Part shown: piece by piece, positions 36,101-43,083 of the stretch | Position numbering within the stretch: the first letter of the stretch is position 1 | Layout: every line of letters starts with the position of its first letter | DNA from: Peribacillus sp. ACCC06369 | GTDB lineage: Bacteria > Bacillota > Bacilli > Bacillales > DSM-1321 | Direction: 5' to 3' | DNA: 64,000 nucleotides | Assembly: GCF_030348945.1 (NCBI RefSeq) | Contig: NZ_JAUCEN010000002.1 | Span: 4,402,001 to 4,466,000 of the forward strand | Notes under the pieces: generated by a model | Told to the model about the DNA's origin: nothing | The model's input: only the letters and a program-made list of their open reading frames with translations | Databases searched by the model: none | Translations under genes and position numbers: made by a program

Positions 36101-36152
36101 GTCTAATAAAGAAAAGTCCCTGCTGCACCGCAGGGACTTTTCTTTATTAGAC
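36101..36152 (-). promoter_or_regulatory. Perfect 22-bp stem-loop between precursor and maturation genes
   Basis: Arms 36101-36122 and 36131-36152 are exact reverse complements, with an 8-nt loop. It starts 9 bp after the precursor stop. No long T-run follows, so it can act as a partial terminator or as an mRNA-stabilising 3' hairpin, either way giving more precursor than enzyme. Confidence 0.8.
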
Positions 36153-36160
36153 CTGAAACC

Positions 36161-36412
36161 TTAATGGCCGCAACGTCCGCAACGTCCACCGCATCCTCCA
36201 CAACGTCCGCATCCACCACAACGACCACAACGACCGCCGCATCCTCCACAGCCAAAGCAGCCAAAACACAAGAAACAGCCAAAACAACCTAAACCAAATT
36301 GACGAGAATCTTCCATGGAATACTGCTGAGGGACTTGTTCCCAAGAAACTGGCTGAGTCACCTGGAAATCATCGACATTCAGGTTTTGCAATTGATTTTG
36401 AAATTCATACAT
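36161..36412 (-). CDS. TOMM precursor peptide, heterocycloanthracin/sonorensin type
   Basis: 83 aa. A leader of about 40 residues, rich in Gln/Asn/Asp (QLQNLNVDDFQVTQPV), precedes a core that begins at about residue 40 (FGLGCFGCFLC). The core holds 13 cysteines, separated by two or three residues, and no Ser or Thr. The first five sit among Phe/Leu/Gly; the rest sit among Gly and five Arg, ending CGRCGH. The modification genes lie directly downstream. Expected product: a poly-thiazole peptide. ATG follows GGAGGT. No dedicated transporter, protease or immunity gene is seen nearby. Confidence 0.92.
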   Translation of the reverse strand: MYEFQNQLQNLNVDDFQVTQPVSWEQVPQQYSMEDSRQFGLGCFGCFLCFGCFGCGGCGGRCGRCGGCGRCGGCGGRCGRCGH

Positions 36413-36624
36413 TTTATATAACCTCCGTGTATTATTTATAAGGTAGTGCTTGGAATAGATAAAAAAACCGGAACGAAATGGTCAGGGAATTAACACCACG
36501 TCAAGTATCCCTCCAACAAAATATGTAAGGGGAGTGGGTATTGCCACTGATTAAAAAGCCTATTTTTACTAAATCCCATTCACGTCGAATGCCTGATCAC
36601 CATTAAAAACCCAATGAAAAAGCA

Positions 36625-36657
36625 GAAAACCGGAAGGATAATATCCTTCCGGTTTTC
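36625..36657 (-). terminator. Terminator between NCS2 permease and TOMM operon
   Basis: A 16-bp perfect stem GAAAACCGGAAGGATA / TATCCTTCCGGTTTTC with a one-base loop, effective in either direction. It isolates the TOMM promoter region (36413-36620) from the permease upstream. Confidence 0.85.
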
Positions 36658-36759
36658 ATGCTCACCTCTTAAATTAAGTCCTTACAAGATACTTCAATGG
36701 AGGATCATTTATGTATAGGCCATATCGATCGGTCATCAGGATATGCATGAAAAGTCACC

Positions 36760-38064
36760 TTAGTTCTGCAGTTGTTCATAGCGATTCCAGTTTACCGATT
36801 TTTCCAGCACGATTGATATTAATACACCCATTATGAGCCCATTCGTCAAAAAGGGCTGTAAAAGCGTGGGAACGCCCGCAAATGCATTGGGCAGGATATT
36901 CATCAAACTCACTCCGATCAATACTGGTACGGCAAGCCTGAATATCGTGTCTGAAGTGAATTGCTGACCCTTGACGCTGTTGAAAGCCGTTCCAAACAGT
37001 TGAAGGTAAGCGACGAACAATACAGCGTTCCCGACTGTTATTGGCATGCTGGCCAGGAAAGAGATAAACGGAGGAATGAGACCAATCATGGTCAACAACA
37101 TGCCTCCGAATAAGAAGGGCCTCCGCTCATAGATTTGCGTGCTTTGCAAAAATCCGATGGATGAAGTGAAAGGTGTATACGGCACAAGGCCAAGCACCGG
37201 AGCGAAAATGGTAAATCCGCCAGTCATGAATAAAGAATTTCGATACTGCTTGTGGTCAGCGTCATCCCCCATTAACTCGGATGCGGCTTGAATGGAAGCG
37301 AACGTGTTACACAAATTCAGTAAGCCTGCAAAAAAAGAAATCGCTATTATCCCGAATTCCAGGTTTGGTGTGCCTAATGGGAACAAGGAAAAAGAGGCAC
37401 CCGTCGATCCCATTTCTCCCCCGTCCTCTGGAAATAGCAGCGAGTAAAAAATCCATCCCACAACAATCCCGATCAAAATGGAGAAATTGCTTATGGTCCT
37501 TGGTCCTTTTATTTTTAATATACTTACTAAAAAGACAATCCCCAATGATAGGAAACTGACCGGGATGTTAATTTCCCCATCCTCCGTAATCCCCAGCATC
37601 CCCTTAAAAAAGACAAAAATGAGCTGGAACGTCAGAAGGAATAAGTAAACGGTCATGACCATGGGCGTAAAAATCTTCTGGACATAAGAAATCAGGTTGA
37701 AGCCAGATATAATGAGGGTCACGACACCGGCTGCAATGAGACCAGTAGCTATTCCCCCTCCTATTTCAGCATAACCGAGCCCTATGGATGGTGCAGATAA
37801 CCCTAAATTCAGCATCACTCCCCACAATAGACCGGAGTGCCCTTCCATAATGGGATACTTATGCCCCTTCCAACCCTGAATCACGCAAGCGATCCCGGTG
37901 AAAATGAGCGAGCTTCTCATGGTCATTTCCGTAACATTGGGAGGAAGATCAAAAGCTGCGCCAATCGATATGGGCACCACTACCGTATTTGCAAAAATAA
38001 AAAACAACCATTGAAAAGAAGAAAATAGAGTCACGGAAGATCTCCAACTTTTCATAGATTCCAT
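36760..38064 (-). CDS. NCS2-family nucleobase permease
   Basis: 434 aa with about 12-14 membrane helices. Family features include the N-terminal QWLFFIFANTVVVPISIG, GHSGLLWGVML, the segment GLLNLCNTFASIQAASELMGDD near residue 245, and a conserved SFLASMPITVGNAVLFVAYLQLFGTAF. NCS2 carriers import uracil, xanthine, uric acid or other bases with protons. A cluster of cytosine-deaminase-like hydrolases 550 bp upstream on the same strand suggests a pyrimidine or related ring compound. The exact substrate cannot be read off. Confidence 0.9.
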   Translation of the reverse strand: MESMKSWRSSVTLFSSFQWLFFIFANTVVVPISIGAAFDLPPNVTEMTMRSSLIFTGIACVIQGWKGHKYPIMEGHSGLLWGVMLNLGLSAPSIGLGYAEIGGGIATGLIAAGVVTLIISGFNLISYVQKIFTPMVMTVYLFLLTFQLIFVFFKGMLGITEDGEINIPVSFLSLGIVFLVSILKIKGPRTISNFSILIGIVVGWIFYSLLFPEDGGEMGSTGASFSLFPLGTPNLEFGIIAISFFAGLLNLCNTFASIQAASELMGDDADHKQYRNSLFMTGGFTIFAPVLGLVPYTPFTSSIGFLQSTQIYERRPFLFGGMLLTMIGLIPPFISFLASMPITVGNAVLFVAYLQLFGTAFNSVKGQQFTSDTIFRLAVPVLIGVSLMNILPNAFAGVPTLLQPFLTNGLIMGVLISIVLEKSVNWNRYEQLQN

Positions 38065-38529
38065 CTCCTTTGAACATGATACTTTTTTAAGCTCATGGTG
38101 AATACATGGTTTAATCGCCCTTCATAGGACAACACCATGCTAATGGACGCGGTCCCCAGATGGCCATTTCTTGAACACATGGCAACACAGGGATCAAAGT
38201 CCTCTTACGCTTTGCGGTTCTGCTGCCATCATCATGCCAAAATAAAGATGCAGATTCGATGCAAAATGACAGCGTTTACCATTAATAGTAACAAAGGCCG
38301 CGGCTTCTTGCTAATTTGTTGGCTGGACTCGATTACAAGGCAAATGGACTAGCGGAAGCCAAACCCTTTAATTTGATAGAAAGGATCATTGTTAACCAGC
38401 CCTTTTGGAATCGTAGTCCATTTTATCCTGTTTAAAGCATATAGGGCAAAAACATAATGACATGGGAAGCAAGTCCTTAACCAATATAGCAAAAAAAATT
38501 ACAGTAAGTAAAAGTATACGGGAGCGAAC
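38065..38529. other. Intergenic region, nothing recognised
   Basis: About 465 bp between the permease and the hydrolase cluster. No riboswitch, terminator or credible gene was identified. A 71-codon plus-strand frame at 38137 lacks a ribosome binding site. Confidence 0.4.
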
Positions 38530-38628
38530 ATGGCAGACTACCTGCATTCCGAGACTTTCAATCCCCAAAAGAAAAAGGAAATCCGGAAGTATCCAGAGAT
38601 CCTTGGGTTAGCCCTACAAGTCTATTGA
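38530..38628 (+). CDS. Possible tiny ORF, 32 aa
   Basis: ATG behind GGGAGCGAAC, encoding a Lys/Pro/Tyr-rich peptide (NPQKKKEIRKYPEI). It overlaps the end of the convergent hydrolase gene by 15 bp. It may be a real small peptide, a remnant of a larger gene, or chance; there is no family match from memory. Confidence 0.25.
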   Translation: MADYLHSETFNPQKKKEIRKYPEILGLALQVY

Positions 38629-39870
38629 CTGCTTTTGTTTATATAGTGAACCGGAAACCAAGTTACCCTTGAAAATGACCGCTTTACGTTCAGAACGCCT
38701 GGCAACTGCTTCTGCAGAACAGCTTGCGTCAATTAACACCAAGCTTGCTGCATCCCCCACTTTCGGCCATACCTGGTTACCCTTTTCGTCCAATGGGGTT
38801 TTTCCGCCCGTTATATACCCGAGTGTTCGGGAGAGGGAGACTTCATCAATCCATTTGAAGCGTTCTGCCAGCCTGCCGGCTCTCTCTAGAATGTCACCGT
38901 TCCCTAGAGGTGACCATACATCAAAGATATTATCATTCCCTACTGATACTTCAACCCCTCTTTCATGTAATAAACCAACAGGGGGCATCTGTCTGTTAAT
39001 AGGGACACTTGTGACGATGGAAATCCCCGCATCCTTAAGGATGTCAGCCAGCTCAAAGGCTTCTTCCCTGGATACATCCCCTATGCCAAACGCATGGCTT
39101 AATGCTACCCTGCCTTCCCAGCCTGCTTGCTTGGTCAGGGCTGCCAAACGTTTCATGGTGAACGTGCCCAAGTGGCCGGGATCATGTAAATGCAGGTCCA
39201 CATCAGCGTTCGCTTCCACTGCCAAATCCATCAATTGCACGAGCGAAGCTTCAATATTGTTATCGACTGTGGCTGGGTCGACTGCCCCGACGATTCCCGC
39301 TCCGTTTCGCAATGCCTCCCTGACAAGCTGGACAGACCCCGACCGCAACAATCCGTGCTGCGCAAATGCGACTATTTCTGAACTGAGTCTATTGGAATAG
39401 CCAGCAAGCGCCTCTTGGACTTGCTCTAAGTTCTGCAATCCCACTTCCGGGTAGATATCAACATGGGTCCGTACATGTGTAGAGCCAGAAGCTAAAAGTA
39501 TTTCCAGTAAAGACTCTGCCCGTTTACATGTGCTTGTTGCAATGGAAGGCAGCACCCTCTTCTCATTTTCAAAGCGTTCAATGACACTTTTAGAAGGCGT
39601 GCATGCTCTCCATACATCCCCCATCAGTGTCTTATCAAGATGGACATGCTTTTCAATGAAGGAGGGTAACGCCAGCAATCCTTTTGCATCTTCCGCTGGC
39701 AGATCATTAGGTATGGCCTCCCCATCTTTAACGATCTTCGTGATCCTTCCATCCTCCATCAACAGATGGAATAGACCGGTTATTGTTCCTGTAACTCTAT
39801 CATTCTCTTTCCGGTAACCACATTCCATACGAACATTCTTTAACCAATAGATTGTATTCATGCCCTTCAT
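38614..39870 (-). CDS. Cytosine-deaminase-like amidohydrolase, paralogue 1
   Basis: 418 aa, amidohydrolase superfamily. Metal ligands: HxH in EKHVHLDKTL (near residue 75), His in DLHLHDPGHLG, His in ALSHAFGIGD and Asp in VGNDNIFDVW. These match the CodA/AtzC-type deaminase group, which cleaves C-N bonds on ring or amide substrates. The start may be ATG 39870, overlapping the upstream stop as ATGA, or ATG 39861, which gives better alignment with its paralogues and better spacing from AGAAGGG. Last of three tandem paralogues on the minus strand. Confidence 0.9.
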   Translation of the reverse strand: MKGMNTIYWLKNVRMECGYRKENDRVTGTITGLFHLLMEDGRITKIVKDGEAIPNDLPAEDAKGLLALPSFIEKHVHLDKTLMGDVWRACTPSKSVIERFENEKRVLPSIATSTCKRAESLLEILLASGSTHVRTHVDIYPEVGLQNLEQVQEALAGYSNRLSSEIVAFAQHGLLRSGSVQLVREALRNGAGIVGAVDPATVDNNIEASLVQLMDLAVEANADVDLHLHDPGHLGTFTMKRLAALTKQAGWEGRVALSHAFGIGDVSREEAFELADILKDAGISIVTSVPINRQMPPVGLLHERGVEVSVGNDNIFDVWSPLGNGDILERAGRLAERFKWIDEVSLSRTLGYITGGKTPLDEKGNQVWPKVGDAASLVLIDASCSAEAVARRSERKAVIFKGNLVSGSLYKQKQSIDL

Positions 39871-41141
39871 TCCCTTCTTGAAATAGACATTCCCTTCACA
39901 TTCAAGGCGGATTCACAGTCGAGTCCGCCGTAAACCAGATTCCCATTGACCATGACCGCAGAACGCGTGGATCTCCGGGCAACTGCCTCGGCAGCACAAG
40001 AGGCATCCACGAATACCATACTTGCTTCATTTCCCACGTTCGGCCATAAACGATTTCCTTCATGGTCCAGTGTCCTGACCCCGCCCGTAATGAATTGGAG
40101 CGATTGAGACAATCCATACTCGTCCTTCCAGTTGTACCTCTCTGCCAATCGACCTGCCTTTTCCAGCATATCCCCTGTACCGAATGGGGACCAGGAGTCA
40201 TAAAAGCCATCACACCCGAGAGCAACGCGGACACCTTTTTCATGCAGTACATCAATTGGGGGAATGACCCGGTTGATCGGAACTGTGGACATGATGGCTA
40301 TCCCTAGGTTTGATAATTCACTGGCCAATTCATTTGATTCCCCACTGGAAACATCCCCAAGGGCAAAGGCATGACTGACAGCCGCTCTGTTTCTCCAGCC
40401 TGCTTCATCGATTAAAGAAGCGAGTTTCTTAATCGTATAAAAACCAAGATGACCGGGATCATGTATATGAATATCAATGTCTGCATCAAATTCAACAGCT
40501 AAATCCATCATTTCATAGAGGGAAGCTTCTATATTATTATCCACTCCGCCAGGATCCAGGCCACCCACCAAAGACGCCCCTTCTTTCATCGCTTGTCTCA
40601 TCAACCCTTTTGAATTCGTTCTTAGCAGTCCATGCTGCGGGAAAGCCACGATCTCGTATTTCATTTTCCCTTTGAAACTGCTTAACGCCTTCTGAATTTC
40701 TTCCAAGTTCTTCATACCGATGTATGGGTCAATGTTAACATGCGTCCTTACATGCGTCGCACCGCCTTTCAACAATAGTTGAAGCATCCGTTCAGCCCGG
40801 AGCCGCCCAGTTTCAGCCAGTTCGGCAAGCTCTTCCGCTTCTAATTTCAAGCGTTCGATTAAACTCGGAACAGGAGTGCATGATTTCCATGGCAGTCCTA
40901 AATAGGTCTTGTCCAGATGGTTATGCATCTCTTTAAAAGGCGGAAGTGCAAGCAAGTTTCCCGCATCTTGGACGGGCATTTCCGTTTTCAAAGGCATTCT
41001 TGAAGCCAATTGCAATTCCTCAATGATCCCGTCTTTTATATACATGTTGTATGAAGCTGTCTTTGTTCGATCGATTCTTTCATTCTCAAAAACAAATCCA
41101 CTATCAAGTGTAACGTTTGTAAGCCAGTATGCTTCATTCAT
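39867..41141 (-). CDS. Cytosine-deaminase-like amidohydrolase, paralogue 2
   Basis: 424 aa. Same layout as its neighbours: N-terminus EAYWLTNVTLDSGF, metal site EMHNHLDKTYLG, DIHIHDPGHLGFY, SHAFALGDVS, LGCDGFYDSWSPFG and C-terminal DASCAAEAVARRSTRSAVM. All metal ligands are present. It lies 24 bp after paralogue 3 and overlaps paralogue 1 by 4 bp, so the three are one transcript from the promoter at 42456-42518. The Gly-Cys-Asp at the C-terminal metal site, where the others have Gly-Asn-Asp, hints at a different substrate. Confidence 0.92.
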   Translation of the reverse strand: MNEAYWLTNVTLDSGFVFENERIDRTKTASYNMYIKDGIIEELQLASRMPLKTEMPVQDAGNLLALPPFKEMHNHLDKTYLGLPWKSCTPVPSLIERLKLEAEELAELAETGRLRAERMLQLLLKGGATHVRTHVNIDPYIGMKNLEEIQKALSSFKGKMKYEIVAFPQHGLLRTNSKGLMRQAMKEGASLVGGLDPGGVDNNIEASLYEMMDLAVEFDADIDIHIHDPGHLGFYTIKKLASLIDEAGWRNRAAVSHAFALGDVSSGESNELASELSNLGIAIMSTVPINRVIPPIDVLHEKGVRVALGCDGFYDSWSPFGTGDMLEKAGRLAERYNWKDEYGLSQSLQFITGGVRTLDHEGNRLWPNVGNEASMVFVDASCAAEAVARRSTRSAVMVNGNLVYGGLDCESALNVKGMSISRRE

Positions 41142-41165
41142 TGAATCACTCTCTTTAATAGAAGA

Positions 41166-42413
41166 TTAAACACCTGTCGTCTCGAAAGATGAAATAGATC
41201 CGCTTACAACATTGCCCCTAAAAATGACAGCGGCACGCTTTGACCTTCTGGCCACCGCTTCCGCGGAACAGCTAGCTTCAAGCAAAACGATATTCGCCTC
41301 ATCCCCGACATTGGGCCATGCCTTGACCCCGTCTTGGTTTAATGGGGTCTTCCCTCCTGTTATGAACTGCAGGCTTTTAGCTAAAGAACGTTCCTCAATC
41401 ATGCGAAACCTCTCAGCAAGGCGACCGGCCTTTTCCAGATTGTCACCGATGCCGAAGGGTGTCCAATGATCAGTGATGCTGTCATTGCCCAGTTCAACTT
41501 TCACCCCTTTTTCATGGAGCAGGGGAATGGGGATCGTTCTGAAGATAGGCACTGTGGATGTAATGGATATTCCTGTTTCCGAAAACCTTTCGGCTATACC
41601 CGTAGCCTCTGCAACGGAAAGATCTGCCAAACCGCTGGCGTGGCTAACCGTTACCCTTCCTTGCCACCCTGCGTCTTCCGTCATCGAAGCGAGGCGTTTC
41701 ATGGTAAAGAGTCCAAGGTGATCCGGATCATGTAAATGGACATCAATATCGGAGTTCGATTCAACCGCGATATCCATGATCGTTTCAAGAGACCGCTCTA
41801 TATTTTCATCAATGGTGGCTGGATCCACGCCTCCTACCAGATTCGCCCCATTTTTCATGGCCTCCCTTACTAGTCCTGCGGAATTGCTGCGTAATAGTCC
41901 ATGCTGTGGGAATGCGACGATTTCATACGTCAATTTATCCTTATATCCTTCGAGCGCTTGAATGGTAGCCTCTAAATTTTTCAGACCTATAACGGGGTCA
42001 ATGTTACAATGGGTGCGTATATGGGTAGATCCGAAGCTCAATAATAAATCCAGCATTTTTTCTGCTCTTGCTTTAGCGGTAGGCAATAACTCAGGAAGTA
42101 AAGCCTGCTCTTCCTCTATCCGGGTTTTCACGCCATTTATGGCAGGCATGCAGGCCTTCCACGGACCGCCATAGTACGTTTTATCAATGTGAATATGCAT
42201 TTCCTTAAACGAAGGGACCATCAGGAGACCTTGAACATCATGCTGTGGATCCTGATCTGTTATCGATTCCTCCGCTAATAAAATCGAGGATATTTTTCCA
42301 TTTTCAATCTTGATGTGGTAATTTCCGGTTTCAGTGCCGGTAACCGTTTCATTTTCATTATAAGTAAAACCATTTTCCAAGCGTACATTCGTCAACCAAT
42401 ATGATCGTGACAT
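41166..42413 (-). CDS. Cytosine-deaminase-like amidohydrolase, paralogue 3 (first of operon)
   Basis: 415 aa from ATG 42413, behind AAGGGTGAG, giving the N-terminus MSRSYWLTNVRLENGF that aligns with both paralogues; a longer frame upstream lacks that support. Metal ligands in EMHIHIDKTYYG, DVHLHDPDHLG, TVSHASGLAD and LGNDSITDHW are all present. First gene of the three-hydrolase operon, with a shared-pattern promoter 43 bp upstream. Enzyme class firm, substrate unknown. Confidence 0.92.
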   Translation of the reverse strand: MSRSYWLTNVRLENGFTYNENETVTGTETGNYHIKIENGKISSILLAEESITDQDPQHDVQGLLMVPSFKEMHIHIDKTYYGGPWKACMPAINGVKTRIEEEQALLPELLPTAKARAEKMLDLLLSFGSTHIRTHCNIDPVIGLKNLEATIQALEGYKDKLTYEIVAFPQHGLLRSNSAGLVREAMKNGANLVGGVDPATIDENIERSLETIMDIAVESNSDIDVHLHDPDHLGLFTMKRLASMTEDAGWQGRVTVSHASGLADLSVAEATGIAERFSETGISITSTVPIFRTIPIPLLHEKGVKVELGNDSITDHWTPFGIGDNLEKAGRLAERFRMIEERSLAKSLQFITGGKTPLNQDGVKAWPNVGDEANIVLLEASCSAEAVARRSKRAAVIFRGNVVSGSISSFETTGV

Positions 42414-42455
42414 TAAACTCACCCTTCCACTCCAGATTGAACATGCATCCATTTC

Positions 42456-42518
42456 ATTATAATTCTAAAGGTCATTTAATAATTTCAGAATTTTTACTCA
42501 TTTTTATGTTATTTTTAC
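42456..42518 (-). promoter_or_regulatory. Conserved operator/promoter 1 (hydrolase operon)
   Basis: Minus strand: two direct repeats GTAAAA whose first bases are at 42518 and 42497 (21 bp apart), then TATAAT at 42461-42456. The TATAAT starts exactly 36 bp from the start of the nearer repeat. ATTCTGAAA follows the nearer repeat. No good -35 hexamer exists, so an activator is expected. The same arrangement occurs at 44692-44754 and 49467-49529. Confidence 0.8.
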
Positions 42519-42542
42519 TTATTCTGATTTAACCAAAGAAAA

Positions 42543-42920
42543 AGGCTCACCCTAAAATGGATGAACCCTTTCAGACTGGAGACAACTCTATGAAAACTAG
42601 TTTGCCTGCAGTTTTTTATTTAAAAAGTTCAATTGATTTCAGAGATCCGCTCCCTTCTTTTGTAGACGTTGATTTCCACTCCAGGCACTTGCTTTCCGCG
42701 GGCGGTCCGGGAGCCTCCTCGGCGTCTTTGCTCTTGTGGGGTCTCCCTTGGACGCGCTTTTCCCGCAGGTGTCTCGCACCTTCCGTTCCAATCAACTTTG
42801 CTTTAAAATCCCTTTCCGCCGACTGCCTGCCAAGCATCCTCGGCGCAAGCGCCTGTGGGGTCTCGGCTAGCCAGTAATTCGGCAGGAATGTCGCAAATCT
42901 CTTCGATCCAATGAGGATTA
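42543..42920. repeat. R3-R2 repeat interrupted by an R1 copy
   Basis: Inverse orientation to the 28.7-kb copy: an R3 arm (AGTTTGCCTGCAG near 42599), the first part of R2 up to GATCCGCTCCCTT, then an R1 copy (core 42668-42796), then R2 resumes with TCCCTTTCCGCCGACTG up to CAATGAGG. TCCCTT occurs on both sides of the insert (42651-42656 and 42809-42814) but once in intact R2, as expected of a target duplication. The insert is 152 bp. No coding capacity. Confidence 0.82.
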
Positions 42921-42944
42921 CAGTAAAAAAACCTAAAGACCGGA

Positions 42945-43083
42945 GCACTTTATTCGACCCGCTGCACTGTCTTGGGCCGTTGACGCAGTTTATCGACCTA
43001 AACCACAAATTATTCGGCCGTTCACGCACAGCATTCGACCTACCCAACACTTTATTCGACCGTTGAGGAACTTTATTCGACCG
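42945..43083. repeat. 21-bp minisatellite, seven degenerate units
   Basis: Minus-strand unit GGTCGAATAAAGTGCNNNAAC, with CGACC-type cores on the plus strand at 42955, 42974, 42994, 43015, 43036, 43057 and 43078. The last four intervals are exactly 21 bp. The array begins at the stop codon of the binding-lipoprotein gene and fills the gap to the R2 repeat. Confidence 0.8.

Noticed and set aside
36161..36300. Short tandem repeats that could suggest a CRISPR or satellite
   Set aside because: They are codons of the Cys-Gly-Gly/Arg core peptide, with no spacers and no cas genes anywhere in the window.
36147..36344. Alternative frame over the TOMM precursor (Trp/Arg/Leu-rich, 65 codons)
   Set aside because: It overlaps the precursor, lacks its own ribosome binding site and results from the low-complexity GGC/CGT-rich core read in another frame.
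38065..38620. Possible purine riboswitch upstream of the nucleobase permease
   Set aside because: The conserved riboswitch loop sequences and a terminator at the right place were looked for and not found.
38669..39400. Long plus-strand open frame (243 codons) opposite the first deaminase-like gene
   Set aside because: It is the antisense shadow of a well-supported gene, has no ribosome binding site and no recognisable domain.
42616..43050. Minus-strand open frame of 144 codons through the repeat cluster
   Set aside because: It consists entirely of R1, R2 and minisatellite sequence. Similar frames at 25028-25363 and 58692-59057 are also made of repeats, so none is treated as coding.
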